64,000 nt of DNA from JAJFUI01 sp963754135 (GCA_963754135.1 CAVWEY010000001.1:310001-374000); one strand, 5' to 3'; counted from the stretch's first letter, positions 8,803-19,420 are shown. Numbers and translations are program-made. The notes: a model not told the origin generated them from the letters alone.

Positions 8803-9793
8803 ATGTCCCGCCATCGACCACAACGGCATCCGCCATCGACGTTCGGCGGCGCCGGAGTACGGCTGGCAGGCGGCGTTCTGATGCTGGCGCTCCTGTACGC
8901 GTTGATCAATTGGGCGGGCAACGCGGACAACTGGCGTTGGCTCGTTCAGAAGCCGCCGGCCGTCTCGCCGGGGCCGCCGTCGACCGCGCCGGAGCGCCCC
9001 TTGCCCAAGGCGACCGGTCCCACGGAAGAGGACCCCGATCAGACGGAGATGGCCCGGGAGGAGTTCCAAGCCGTCACCGACGGCACTACGAAGTTAGGCC
9101 CCGAGGAGATGGTCCCCTACAACCGGCTGGTCTTCTGGGTGAGAAACCAGTCGTTCGCGCGGCTCGACCGCCGCGCCCAACACGGCCTGTGGTATACCGA
9201 TCTCTACGATCAGCCGGACAAACACCGCGGAGAGCTTGTGGCGCTCAGCTTGGACATCCGCCGGGCAAAGGACGTGGGCGAGAACGAATACGGAATGAAG
9301 CTCTACGAAGTCTGGGGTGCGACGGAGGAGTCGCGGGGCCGCTTGTACGACTTGATCGTCCTCGATTACCCCAAGGGCATGCCGCTGGGCTACGACATCC
9401 GCGAGAATGCCCGCTTCGCCGGCTACTTCCTCAAACTGCAAGGCTACGAGCCGGCCAACGCGAGGCCGGGGCAGCGCCCCGAGAAGGCCCCGCTGCTGAT
9501 CGGCCGGCTGGATTGGGCGGCACCGCCCGCAGCCCCCACGCGAGCAGTCGCAGGAGTTGTTTTGGGTGGTGGCTAGTGCTACCCTGGTCGGGTTGGTGCT
9601 GGCAATCTGGTTTGTCTACCACCGGCGGCACGGCCGGATGCCGTCGCCGCCGCGCCTGGCGATGTCGCCCTCCGGCGAGGTGATTCCCATCGACCGTTGG
9701 CTGGACGAGCGGGGTCTGAACGCGGACCACCGGGAGGAGAACCCGCAAGATGACGACGAACGGCCGGGGGGCGGCTACCTTGACGGCCGGTAG
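8803..9793 (+). CDS. Bitopic membrane protein of unknown function, module B (one frameshift)
   Basis: The frame from ATG 8803 reads through to about 9540, then must shift to continue as REQSQELFWVVASATLVGLVL and end at 9793, about 330 residues in all. One helix lies near the N-terminus (GGVLMLALLYALINWAG) and a second near the C-terminus (WVVASATLVGLVLAIWFVYH). Between them is a roughly 200-residue globular, probably periplasmic, domain with YNRLVFWVRNQSF and DLIVLDYPKGMPLGYDIREN. I do not recognise the family. It is specific to module B and lies between ExbD and the toroid gene, so it may modulate that complex. Confidence 0.65.
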
Positions 9794-9847
9794 CAGTTGG
9801 CCGATCATATATAATGGTGTGTCGGCTCTTCACGGAGTGGAACGGAG

Positions 9848-11570
9848 ATGGCAGAGCAAGCGGCAATCAGCGAGGCGGCCTCCCAGGCGGCTCCCCAGCC
9901 CGAGTTGCCGCCCGAGTTGGCCCAGCTCGGCCTCTTCGAGCGGGCTAGGACCTGGTTCCTGGAAGAGGGGCCCTGGTGGTTGTGCAGCTTCGTGTTCCAC
10001 CTGGTGCTGGTCTGCTCGCTGGCGCTGCTGGGCGGCAAGGCCGTGCAGAAGATGATCGGCGACGAGCCGCCAGCGTTCGAGGAGGCCAAGGTCGATCCAT
10101 CCGCAGACGCGCTGAAGGACGTCGAGCGGTTCGACCTCGGCGAAACGCCTGAAGATCCGACCAAGAGCGAACTGGACACGGAAACCCTGACCTTGCAGAA
10201 GCCGGGCCAGATGGGCCAAGAACCGAAGAACTACGACGATGACCCGGTATTCAGGCAGGAGGGGGGCGGGATCGTCTCCGACAGCAAGGAGCCGAACCTG
10301 GGCGGCATGGGGATGGACGTCCGGGGACTTGGCCCCGGACCGGCCGTTAAGGGCAAGGGAGGCGTCGGCGTCGGCGTGGGAACCGGCATTCACCCCGGAA
10401 CCGGCGGCCCGGGGACGGGATTCGGCTGGCGGCGCGGCACGGGCCACACCTTGGGCAACGGCGGCCCCACCCGGCAATCGGAGCGGGCCGTGGCCGGCGC
10501 ACTTGAACTGGCTCGCCCGGCACCAATCGCCCAACGGCAGTTGGGGCCTGATGGCCTACAAGGCCCGCTGCAAGGACGGCACCTGCTCGGGTCCGGGCAG
10601 GGTCGGCGACCGGCTGACCGCCGCCACCGCCCTAGGCTTGCTCCCCTTCCTGGCCGCCGGCCAGACGCACAAGTCCAAAGGCCCGTACCGCGAGCGCATC
10701 GCCGCCGGGATCAGGTTCCTGACCAGCCACCAGAAGTCGGACGGCGACCTGCGCATCGGCATGGGCGCGCAGATGTACGATCACGGCCTGGCCGCGATTA
10801 CCCTCTGCGAGTGCTACGGGATGAGCAACGACCCCGCCCTGCGGCCCCATGCCCAGGCGGCGCTCAACTTCATCGTCGATGCGCAGGACCGCAAGGGCGG
10901 CGGCTGGCGTTACGAACCCCGCGAGCAAGGCGACACCTCCGTCGTCGGCTGGCAACTCATGGCCTTGAAGAGCGGTCAGATGGCCTACCTGCCCGTCGAT
11001 CCGGCCGTGTTCGAGCGGGCCAAGGAGTTCCTCAAGTCGGTTTCCTTCGGCGGGCAGTACGGCGGCCGCTTCACCTACATGCCCGGCGGGCGGATGTCGA
11101 TCAACGGCAGTGACCGGGCGACCACCGCCATCGCCTTGCTCTGCGAGCAGTATATGCACATGCCGCGGACCAATCCGGTCATGATCGAGGGGACCGCCTA
11201 TCTCATGCAGAATCTGCCCGACGTCGAGGAACACAACCTCTATTACTGGTACTACGCCACGCAGGCGATGCACAACCAGCCGGGGAAGGACTGGGACACC
11301 TGGAACCGCAAGATGCGGCGGCTGCTGATCGACACCCAGAGCAAAGAGGGTTGCGCCACCGGCAGTTGGAACTGCACCAACGGAAAAGACATTTGGGCGG
11401 AGCACGGCGGCCGGCTGATGATGACCAGCCTCGCCGCGCTGACCCTGGAGGTCTACTACCGCTACTTGCCGCTGTACAAGCTCGACAAGGAATCCGGCGA
11501 GGGCAATCCCCCCGCCGACGCCGCCAAGCCGCCGAAGACGGACGAGCAGCCGGAAACGGATGAGCCGTAG
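9848..11570 (+). CDS. TonB-like N-terminus fused to prenyltransferase/squalene-cyclase-type toroid, module B (one frameshift)
   Basis: A paralogue of the module A toroid protein, about 574 residues once an extra base near 10503 is removed. The single helix (WWLCSFVFHLVLVCSLALLG, about 43-62) has S47-x3-H51, again the TonB pattern. The linker FDLGETPEDPTKSELDTETL aligns with the module A linker, followed by a Gly-rich segment (KGKGGVGVGVGTG). The toroid repeats include NWLARHQSPNGSWGL, FLTSHQKSDGDLRIG, GGGWRYEPREQGDTS and YYWYYATQAMHNQPGKDW. The C-terminus is acidic and Pro-rich. The two toroids are similar along their whole length, so the modules arose by duplication. Confidence 0.8.
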
Positions 11571-11604
11571 CCATAGGTTGGCCGCCGAACGAGGAAGCTG
11601 AAGA

Positions 11605-11740
11605 ATGCAAATTGCAAATTGCAAAATGCAAATTGCAAATTGCAAAATGCAAATTGCGAAGTGCGCGACGAGGGCTGCGGGCTTTGGCCGCCGCACTCTT
11701 CATTTTGCATTTTGCAATTTGCATTTTTCAATTTGCAATC
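11605..11740. repeat. TGCAAATTGCAAA-type satellite pair in inverted orientation
   Basis: At 11605-11658 the 7-base theme (gcaaatt / gcaaaat) is repeated about seven times. At 11699-11740 the complementary theme (ttttgcatttt, caatttgc) follows, separated by about 40 bases. The two halves could form a long hairpin. The element overlaps the start of the TPR-like gene and encodes most of its apparent signal peptide. Confidence 0.85.
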
Positions 11741-14634
11741 CCTGCTCCCGCGGCGGAGCGGCCGCTCGACTTCATCCACGTGTTGCAGAAGAACGGCTAC
11801 GGCGACATGGCCGTCCAGTACCTGGAGATTCTGGCCAAGCGGCCCGACTTGCCCCCCGAGGTCCGCAATGTTTGGGACCTGGAGATGTCCAAGAGCCTGA
11901 GGGCCGAAGCGGCCACGGCCTTCGACGCCAAGGACCACGACCGCTTGATGGCGGAGTCGCAGCGGTACCTGGCGAAGTTCATCCGGGAGAAGCCCGACAA
12001 TCCCGCCACGGCCACCGCCACGGTCGCCTGGGGCGAATCGTTGGGAAAATTGGCCATCGAACGCATTGCCGCGGCAAAGGCCCTGGCGGGCAAGGACAAG
12101 GGGCAACAGCAGAAAATCCTGGCCGAGGCCCGCGCCAATTGAGCCAGGCGCAGGAGAAGTTCCAGCAAGCCCAGCGGGTGTTCAAGGCACGGCTGAATGG
12201 GCAGCCGGCCGCCTCGAAGCGGCCCACGGGCAAGATGGAGCAGGCCAGAGATCGATTTGGAAGGGGTGCAGTATCAGTTGGCGCTGGTGGACTACTACCT
12301 CGCCCAGACCTACCTCGACACGGACAGTCCCGAGCGGACCGCGGCGCTTCGGAAGGCGGCCGAAGCCTTCAACGACGTCTTTCAGCGGGACCGCGATCTC
12401 GACCCCAGGCTGACCGACGTCGGTCTGTTGGCCCACATGTGGCACGGCAAGGCCGTCGAGGAATTGGGCGACTTGGACCTGGCCACCGACATCTACGACG
12501 AGGTGCTGGCCAATCCCCGCAACTCAGGCGAAAAAGGGCCCGTGACCGGCTGGGAGCCGTGGTTCGCCCAGGTCGAATACTTCCGCCTGCTGGTTGTGGC
12601 CAAGCAGAAGCCGCGGGAGTTCCTCGCCGAGGCCGCCGATTGGCTCCAGCAATACCGCCGCTTGAAGCAGACCGACGGCTACCAGGGCGTCGCCTTGGAA
12701 CTGGCCAAAGCCCTCTATGCGCAGTCGAAGAAGGGGACGGGCCCCGAGAAGGCCAAACGGGCCTCCGACGCGCGGCAAATCCTCATCGAGATGTCCAAAG
12801 TCCACAGTCAATATCAGCAGGAAGCGATCCTGTTGAAGCGGGAGATTCTCAAGGCGGAAGGCAGGTCGGACCTCGAAGTGGCCACCTTCGATGAGGCCGT
12901 GGCGCTGGGCGACGCGGCGCTGGGGGTCAAGCAGTGGCAACAGGCCCGCGACGCCTTCCGCCAAGCCCTGGAAATCGCCGGGCGGACCAGGCTCAAGGAC
13001 GCCGCCCGGATCGCGGCGGTCCGCGAGGCCGCGGCCGACGCGGCGCTGATGCTCGCCCGTGAATTATTCGAACAGGGCAAGCTCAACGAGTGCATCGAAA
13101 TGACCGGCACGGTCGTTTTCGAGGACCCGCAGAGGAAGATCGTGCGGAAGCCGAGCGCCGCGGCGGCCCAGGCGTCCGCCCTGGCGGTCAGCGCGGCGCT
13201 GAATCTCTTCGAAGACGCCCCGGAAGACAAGCGGGCGGCCGCATCGGAGCGGCTGGCCGAAGCTCGCCAAGTTTACGGAGACCAATTGGCCCGACCTGCC
13301 CGAGGCCGACGATGCCCGCATCGACCGCGGCAAGGCCAAACTGTTCGTCGGCCAGGTCCGCCAGGCCATCGACATCTTCGAGCGGGTCAACCCGAAATCC
13401 GACCGCTACCCGCTGGCGATGTACTCCGCCGGGCAGTGCTACACGAATCTGTACGTCATGGAGATGTCGAAGCCGGAGACCGCCCGCAACCCCAAGCAGA
13501 TGGCCGCCGACCGGGCCAAGGCGGTCGAGCGGCTCACTGCCGGGTTGGAAGACCTCCAGAGACGGTTCGAGCCGGGCAAATCGCCGCCGAGACTCCGCTT
13601 CGAAATGCAACTCCTCCTGGCGAAACTCTGCATGGAGGGGGGCGAAGTGAAAGAGGCGGTCGCCCTGTACCAGTCCCTGGTGGACATCGTCAAGGCTGAC
13701 AAGCCCAAGGACTTTGACACCCCGACAATCGCCGTCTTCACGGGCGCGGTCAAGGCGTATTGTGCGCTGGGTGAGGTGGACAAGGCCGGCGAGGTCGGCA
13801 GCGTGCTGATCGAGCTGGGTCCCGATGCCCCGGAGGTCAACGCCGCGCTGGTCAGGTTCGCCAGGCTCGTCGACTCGGAGCGGAAGAAGGCCGCTGCCGC
13901 CGTGATCGAACTGGAGAACACCACCAAGATCGTGCAGTGCGATGAGGCCCGGACGCGGTTGCACTCCGTGGAGAAACTGCTGGGCAAAATCCTCACCAAG
14001 CTGGCCGGACGGCGGCAAGTCCCTCTGGACGGGATGGTGTTCATTGCCGACGGCCTGAACACCGTGGGAATGACCGCGGAGGCGACCCGCGAGTACCAGA
14101 AGAATACTCGACCGCTCGAAAACCGACACGCAGTTTGGTGGGACCGCCGGAAAGGCCGTGACCCGCGTCCGCGCCCAATTGGCCGGCTTGCTCCGCAAGG
14201 AGAGCAAGTTCGAGGAGGCGATCGCTCTGGTGGACCAGTTGATCAAGGACAATCCGAACTCGCTGGAGCCGCTGATGGAGAAGGGGCGGATCCTCAACGA
14301 CTGGTCGGAGCAGGACCCCGCCCATTTTGACGACGCGGTGGCCCACTGGGCCATGCTGCGGACCCGTTTGGAGCCGCTGCGGAAAAAACTGCCTGAGTAT
14401 TATGACGTGATGTACAACGTGGCCGCCTGCCTGGTGCGCGAGGCGGAAAAAAGCGACGACAAAAAAATCGTCACGGACCGGGCGAGAACGGCCGAACAGG
14501 TGCTCAACTACGCCTTGGTCACCAGCCCGAAATTGAGCGGCCCCGACACCGTCGAACGCTACAAGGTCCTGCTGAAGAAGGCGATCCTTTTGCAAGGGCG
14601 GTCGCCGGATAAGGAAGGGGAGAAAAAACCATGA
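11612..14634 (+). CDS. Exported TPR-like helical repeat protein, module B (four frameshifts)
   Basis: The reading passes through five frame segments, with shifts near 12137, 12250, 13267 and 14100, to give about 1,005 residues ending ATGA-overlapped with the vWA gene. It is almost wholly alpha-helical, with TPR-like pairs such as GDMAVQYLEILAKRPDLPPE, VQYQLALVDYYLAQTYLDTD, KQWQQARDAFRQALEIAG and KESKFEEAIALVDQLIKDNP. The N-terminus (RALAAALFILHFAICIFQFA, then APAAE) works as a signal peptide but is encoded by the satellite element. It is inferred to be a periplasmic scaffold for the module B complex. The shifts are dense enough that true decay cannot be fully excluded, but codon structure is kept throughout. 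Confidence 0.65.
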
Positions 14635-15392
14635 TCTCCGTCAAGCCGCGGCCATGCCTCCTTCCCGCAGCCGGCGTTCTGCTGCTGTTGGCGGCCGGAC
14701 TTCTCGCCGCCGGGGCCGAGGAGCCGGGCAAGAAGGCCGCCCCCGCCCCCAAAGCCGGTTCGCCGCAGAAGGGGCTTGACGGGCTGGGATTCTCCATCGC
14801 CCCGCGGGAGGGCGGCAAGGCCCGCACCAGCCTCTTCGGACTCGTCGGCGAAGGCTACAAGTTCGTCTACGTCTTCGACCGCTCCGGCAGCATGGGCGGC
14901 GAGGGCCGCCAGTCACTGCCGGCCGTCAAGGCCGAGTTGATCCGGAGCCTCAAGAACCTCGACACCGTCCATCAGTTCCAGATCGTCTATTACAACGAGC
15001 GGCCCGCCCTCTTCAATCCCAGCGGCACGCCCGGCCGGCTGGCCTTCGCTACCGATGAGAACAAGCAGCGGGCCGCCAGTTTCCTCGAGTCGGTCACCGC
15101 CGGCGGGGGCACGGACCACGAGGCCGCCCTCAAACTGGCCGTCCGCCTCCAGCCGGACGTGATTTTCTTCCTGACCGACGGTGACGACCCCAAGCTCACC
15201 TCGAGTCAACTGGAGAAGATCCGGCACATGGCGGCGGGCATCATCATCAACGCCGTCGAGTTCGGGCCAGGACCGAAGCCGCAGCAACCCGGCTTTCTCC
15301 CCGAACTGGCCCGGCAAAACGGCGGCGGGTACGTGTACGTCAATATCTCAAAGCGCCGCACCGACAGCCCACCGGCCAAGTCCGGCCACTGA
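14631..15392 (+). CDS. Exported von Willebrand factor A domain protein
   Basis: A 253-residue intact frame whose ATG overlaps the stop of the TPR-like gene (ATGA). It has a signal peptide (LLPAAGVLLLLAAGLLAAGA), an Ala/Lys/Pro spacer, then a vWA domain. The metal-ion site is complete: VYVFDRSGSMGG gives D-x-S-x-S, with downstream AGGGTDHEAAL (Thr) and IFFLTDGDDP (Asp). vWA domains bind protein ligands through a Mg ion. As the last gene of the ExbB/ExbD/toroid operon it probably interacts with the toroid or TPR-like protein in the periplasm. Confidence 0.85.
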   Translation: MISVKPRPCLLPAAGVLLLLAAGLLAAGAEEPGKKAAPAPKAGSPQKGLDGLGFSIAPREGGKARTSLFGLVGEGYKFVYVFDRSGSMGGEGRQSLPAVKAELIRSLKNLDTVHQFQIVYYNERPALFNPSGTPGRLAFATDENKQRAASFLESVTAGGGTDHEAALKLAVRLQPDVIFFLTDGDDPKLTSSQLEKIRHMAAGIIINAVEFGPGPKPQQPGFLPELARQNGGGYVYVNISKRRTDSPPAKSGH

Positions 15393-15398
15393 GAGAAC

Positions 15399-15425
15399 CT
15401 CGCCTCTCCCAAGGGGAGAGGGGAC
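15399..15425. repeat. Partial CCTCTCCCAAGGGGAGAGGGG palindrome
   Basis: A short palindrome begins six bases after the vWA stop. Its arms (cctctccc / gggagagg) match one end of the longer inverted repeat at 24615-24730. It could act as a weak terminator for the preceding operon, although there is no T-run. Confidence 0.5.
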
Positions 15426-15441
15426 GGATATGCGCGATAGT

Positions 15442-16218
15442 CTACAGCAGCCGCCAGGCCGCTCCCCCCTGCCACACCACGTAGATTCCCAGGACCAGGT
15501 TCGTCAGCGCGTGGGCGGCCACGCAGTCCCAGATGCTCCGCGTCTTCAGCATCAGCCAGGTAATCAGCGAGAACCACACGACGGCCGCCAGCAGCTCGCC
15601 CGGGTGCATCAACATCGGCACGGCCGTGCCCAAGACAATGGCGAAGCGGTCGGCCGTGCCGAAGGGGACGTCCCACCAATCCCGCGCGATGGTGAACCGC
15701 ATCACAAAGCCGCGCAAGAAGAACTCCTCCACTAGCGGCACGAGGGCCACCAAGCCGAAGAACCGCACGGCCAGGAAAGTCCACGCCCAGGCCCGATGAT
15801 CGGCCAACTCGACAAGCGGGTTATAGGCCGGCCGTTGACCGGCTCCGATGATCCATCCCAGGCCGACTTGGTTCATCGCGGGCAGTAGGTGCTTGTGCTC
15901 GAAGTCAAGTTGGCAGAGCAATATCCAGAGTGGTCCGCCCGCCACGCCCACCACGATCGCCAGGAGCGTCACTCGCCGCGGGAACTGGCCATAGCCCGGC
16001 CACACCAACGCCACCGCCGCCACGGTCAAGGCGATCTTGGCCGCGTACAGCCAGGGGTAGTAAGCGTAGGGGATCGACAGGCCGATGGCCGTGCCGCCCG
16101 GCTTGTCCGGAGCCGTCGGCTCCAGGCTGCCGGCGAGCATATAGACCACAAACGGCAGCAGATAGAGCATCCACCGCTGCCGCTGGAGCAGTTGCGTCCG
16201 CCAATCGCTATTCATCAT
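15442..16218 (-). CDS. CPBP (CAAX-type) intramembrane protease, PEP-CTERM-associated type
   Basis: A 258-residue polytopic protein with about seven hydrophobic segments. The family motifs are PLVEEFFLRGFVMRF (EExxxR), a second-motif His in GTAVPMLMHPGEL, and AAHALTNLVLG (HxxxN). CPBP enzymes are glutamic-type intramembrane proteases. A subgroup described as CAAX-protease-related accompanies exosortase/PEP-CTERM sorting, and a PEP-CTERM protein occurs at 30258, but no exosortase is in this window. The start is one of two adjacent ATGs (16218 or 16215); the longer frame upstream runs into a palindromic repeat and is not credible. Confidence 0.75.
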   Translation of the reverse strand: MMNSDWRTQLLQRQRWMLYLLPFVVYMLAGSLEPTAPDKPGGTAIGLSIPYAYYPWLYAAKIALTVAAVALVWPGYGQFPRRVTLLAIVVGVAGGPLWILLCQLDFEHKHLLPAMNQVGLGWIIGAGQRPAYNPLVELADHRAWAWTFLAVRFFGLVALVPLVEEFFLRGFVMRFTIARDWWDVPFGTADRFAIVLGTAVPMLMHPGELLAAVVWFSLITWLMLKTRSIWDCVAAHALTNLVLGIYVVWQGGAAWRLL

Positions 16219-16340
16219 TCCACAAGCATACCCCCGCAATGCGGGAGTGGCAACCATTTCGACCTTGCATGGCGGGGTGAAATGTGGCACGCTGTTGCGG
16301 TGCGCTGAATGTACGGTGTGTGCTTGCACACACGCGCGTT

Positions 16341-16421
16341 GGGTGGCACGCCCTGAAAGGGCGTGGAGGGCACCGAGATGAAACTTGGCGGTCCCCCACG
16401 CCCTTTCAGGGCGTGCCACCC
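16341..16421. repeat. Family A inverted repeat (GGGTGGCACGCCCTGAAAGG arms)
   Basis: The left arm gggtggcacgccctgaaagg gcgtgg is mirrored by the right arm ccacgccctttcagggcgtgccaccc, with about 30 bases between them. This copy lies in the divergent promoter gap between the CPBP protease and the hydrolase fusion gene. Other copies are at 25948, 27527, 33695 and 60668. Confidence 0.9.
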
Positions 16422-16452
16422 GAACCAGCCATTATTCCCAAGGAGCAAGACT

Positions 16453-19337
16453 GTGCAATCCATCCGATGCCGTTGGATCGTGACAACCCTGGCCCTGGTG
16501 TTCTCGCTGGCCTGGCAGGCCCGCGCCGCGGAGCCGCCGGCGGAGACGATCGCCGTCGCCAAGACCTACAACAACGCCCCCTTCGAGTATCGCAGCCGGC
16601 TGCTGGCTGATCGGGCGGAGTTCCACGTCTACCGCCTCACGTATCCCTCGCCGGTTGCCACGCCGCTAAAGCAGAACAACACCATTCCCGCCGATTATTA
16701 CCTGCCCAAGCAACTTCAGCCGGGCGCAAAATATCCGGCCGTCATCTGCCTGCACATCCTCGACGGCAACGAACCGCTGACCGAGATGGTCTGCTCCGTG
16801 TTGGCCTCGCGGGGCATTCCGGCAATCTCCTTCAAGCTGCCCTACTACGGCTCGCGCGGAGGGCCGAAGGGGCCGGAGGCGTTGGCCGGCGATCCCAAAA
16901 TGTTCGTCGGCGCGATCCGGCAGGCGGGCGAAGACATCCGCCGCACGATCGACCTCTTGGCCTCCCGGCCGGAAGTCAATCCCGAGCGGATCGGCATCAC
17001 GGGCATCAGCCTGGGCGGGATCATCGCCGCCTCGGCCGCCGGGGCCGAGCCGCGGCTCTATCGGGCGGGCTTGATCCTCTCCGGCGGCGACGTGCTGGCG
17101 ATTGTCCATCACGCCCGCGAAACCCGCGAGCTGAGTGCGATGATCCGCAACCTGCCACGGGAGCAACGTGCGGCAATCGAGGGGGAGATTGCCGCGGCCG
17201 ACCCGCTCAAGTTCGCCCCCGCCCTGCGAGAGCGTGCCCGGCAGGGCCGGGTGCTGATGATCAACGCCGCCGAGGACGAGGTCATTCCCCGCCGATGCAC
17301 CGAGAAGCTGGCCGAGGCGCTGGGCATCGCCGACCGCGTGACGTGGCTGCCGGGCGTGGGGCATTATACGGCGGTCGCCGAGTTGCCCAACGCGCTGCGG
17401 ATGACGGCTGACTTCTTCGCCCAGGATTTGCCGAAAGGAGCCGCCCCACCCGCCGCGCTGCCAGCGGCCGCGACAACGCCGGCGCAGCGGCTCGCCGCTC
17501 TTTTGCACAACGCGATCGTCATATTTTCAGAGGAGCCGAATTCTTCAGAGGAGCCGAATGGATTGCGTTGCCATATGGCCAGCCTCGGGCTGTCGGTCGA
17601 GCTTCCGGGTCACGCCCGCCCGATCGAAGCCAACCTGAACTTTATGCGCCTGCCCGATTCGACCTTCCGTCTGGACTGGAAGCTGCCCGGCGCCGACTGG
17701 GTCATGTTGGGACAGCAGGAGTTTCCCTGGCTGTATACCGGCAAAGAGACGGTTATCGCGGGCGTGAAGTTCCCGCTCAAAAACCGTGATCCCCTGCAAT
17801 TCGTCGATCCCCAAAACATGACCAAGCTGCGCGTCTTCGTGGGCCTTCTCAGGAGCGTGGTCATGGTCCCTGAGATGTTGCAGCAGTGGTTAACGGTCGA
17901 AGCCGACAAGGCGTCAAACGCAATGCGCAGTTACGGCCAAGGACACGAAGCATTTTCCGGGCGAGGTTCGCTTGACTTTCCAGAGCGACGGCCGCACACC
18001 CGCCGCGGCCGAGTTTTCCCTGGGCGGCGTCCGCGGGACAATTAAGTTCCGGGAGTGGCAGGTTAACGGCTCCCCGCCCTTCATGAGTTTCGGTCCGCCG
18101 GCGGATTACCAACGTACCGATGTGGAGCAGGCGGATTTGTACCGCGTCTTTGCCGCCGCGGTAAACTTCGCGTTGGACCGCCTGGAAGGCGGCCCACCCA
18201 AGGTTGGGGCGGCAGTTCAACTGCCACCCCAGCAGCGCGGAACGCCCATTGCTGAACTGGCCGTCGTCGCCCGCGACCCGGCCGGCCACGGGCTGCTCTG
18301 CCGCAGCCAGGGGAAAACGATCCTGATGGTCTCGGGCACGCCCGCCCAGATGGGCACCGCCCAGGGCACGTTGCTCCGCGAGCCGGCCCGGAAAATGACC
18401 GAGCGGGTGCTCTACCTGGTGGGCGGCGGCGATACGATCCGCTCCGGCCAGTGGTTTTTCGACCGCATGGCGGAGATCGAGCGCCGCACCACGCCGCACA
18501 TCCCGCCGCGGTTTTTCGAGGAAATCGACGCCCTGGGCCGGGCAGCCGGCGTCTCCCCGCGCGACGCCCGCTACGCGAACCTGTTCGGCGAGCGGTTCCA
18601 TTGCAGCGGCGTGGCCCTGCGGGGCAAGGCGACCGCCGGCGGCCGGGTGCTCCACGCCCGCGTGCTCGACTACATGAGCGAAATCGGTTTGCAGGACGCC
18701 GCCGTGGCGCAGGTCTTCATGCCCGAGGGACGCAACGCGTGGATCAGCCTCGGCTACGCCGGCTTCATCGGCACGGTCACGGCCATGAACGAGCGCGGGC
18801 TGGCCGTCGGCGAGATGGGCGGACGCGGCGAGGGACAATGGGACGGAACGCCGATGACGCTGCTGTTGCGCGACGTGATGGAGCGGGCGGGCACGGTCGA
18901 GGAGGCCCTGGCCATCCTCCGCGCCGCCCGGCGGACCTGCGAATACTATTACGTGCTGAGCGACCGCTCGGGCACGATCCGCGCACTCCATTGCACCCCG
19001 CAAGAGATGCTCGTCCTGGGGCCGGGCCAGCAGCATCCGCAATTGCCCCTGGTGCCCGAGGACACCGTGCTCATTTCCGGCGAGGACCGGGCGAAGGTGC
19101 TCAGCCGGCGGATCGTCGAGAATTACGGCCGGATCGACGTGCCCAAGCTGATCGAGATCATCAAGCGGCCGGTGGCGATGCAGTCGAACCTGCACGAACG
19201 CCATCTTCGCCCCGGAGACGCTGGAGATGTGGTTTGCCGACGCGGGCCGCTCCACGCCCGCCTGCGACGAACCCTACGCCCACGTGAACCTGCGGGAACT
19301 GATTGAGTTCTACGGGCGGCAGAACGCCAAGAAGTGA
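16453..19337 (+). CDS. Exported alpha/beta-hydrolase fused to C45-type (acyl-CoA:6-APA acyltransferase-like) domain (two frameshifts)
   Basis: GTG 16453 follows an AAGGAG site and opens a signal peptide (WIVTTLALVFSLAWQARA). The first domain is a dienelactone-hydrolase-like alpha/beta hydrolase: GITGISLGGIIAAS (nucleophile Ser), NAAEDEVIP (Asp) and GVGHYTAV (His). A beta-rich middle region follows. After shifts near 17920 and 19195 the C-terminal domain reads as peptidase C45/AAT: FGERFHCSGVALRGKAT offers the Cys nucleophile, then GRVLHARVLDY and MNERGLAVGEMGG. Total about 960 residues. C45 proteins are Ntn hydrolases that cut or transfer amide-linked acyl groups. Two hydrolases in one exported chain suggests stepwise breakdown of an ester/amide substrate. 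Alternatively a stop has been lost between two genes, but the join is seamless. Confidence 0.7.
18207..18233. repeat. GGCAGTTCAACTGCC palindrome inside a coding sequence
   Basis: The sequence tggggcggcagttcaactgccacccca is an almost perfect palindrome embedded in frame in the hydrolase/C45 gene, encoding GAAVQLPPQQ. The same core appears in the FecR-type gene near 32807-32832 (encoding AAVELPHQ). It marks a short repeat family that inserts in genes without breaking frame. Confidence 0.7.
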
Positions 19338-19350
19338 GCAGTGTGCGCAC

Positions 19351-19420
19351 AACGCCCCGCGACTGCGGTCGCGGGGGAAACGCCCCTCCCGCCCCCCGCG
19401 ACCGCAGTCGCGGGGCGTTT
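19351..19420. repeat. Inverted repeat with CGCCCCGCGACTGCGGTCGC arms
   Basis: Arms aacgccccgcgactgcggtc and gaccgcagtcgcggggcgtt face each other across about 30 C/G-rich bases. The element fills the gap between the converging hydrolase/C45 gene and the first PilZ gene, where a bidirectional terminator would be expected. Confidence 0.8.

Noticed and set aside
5035..11570. Toroid proteins considered as active squalene-hopene cyclases
   Set aside because: No DxDD motif, a TonB-like anchor helix instead of a monotopic membrane patch, and the ExbB/ExbD context do not fit an enzyme of hopanoid synthesis.
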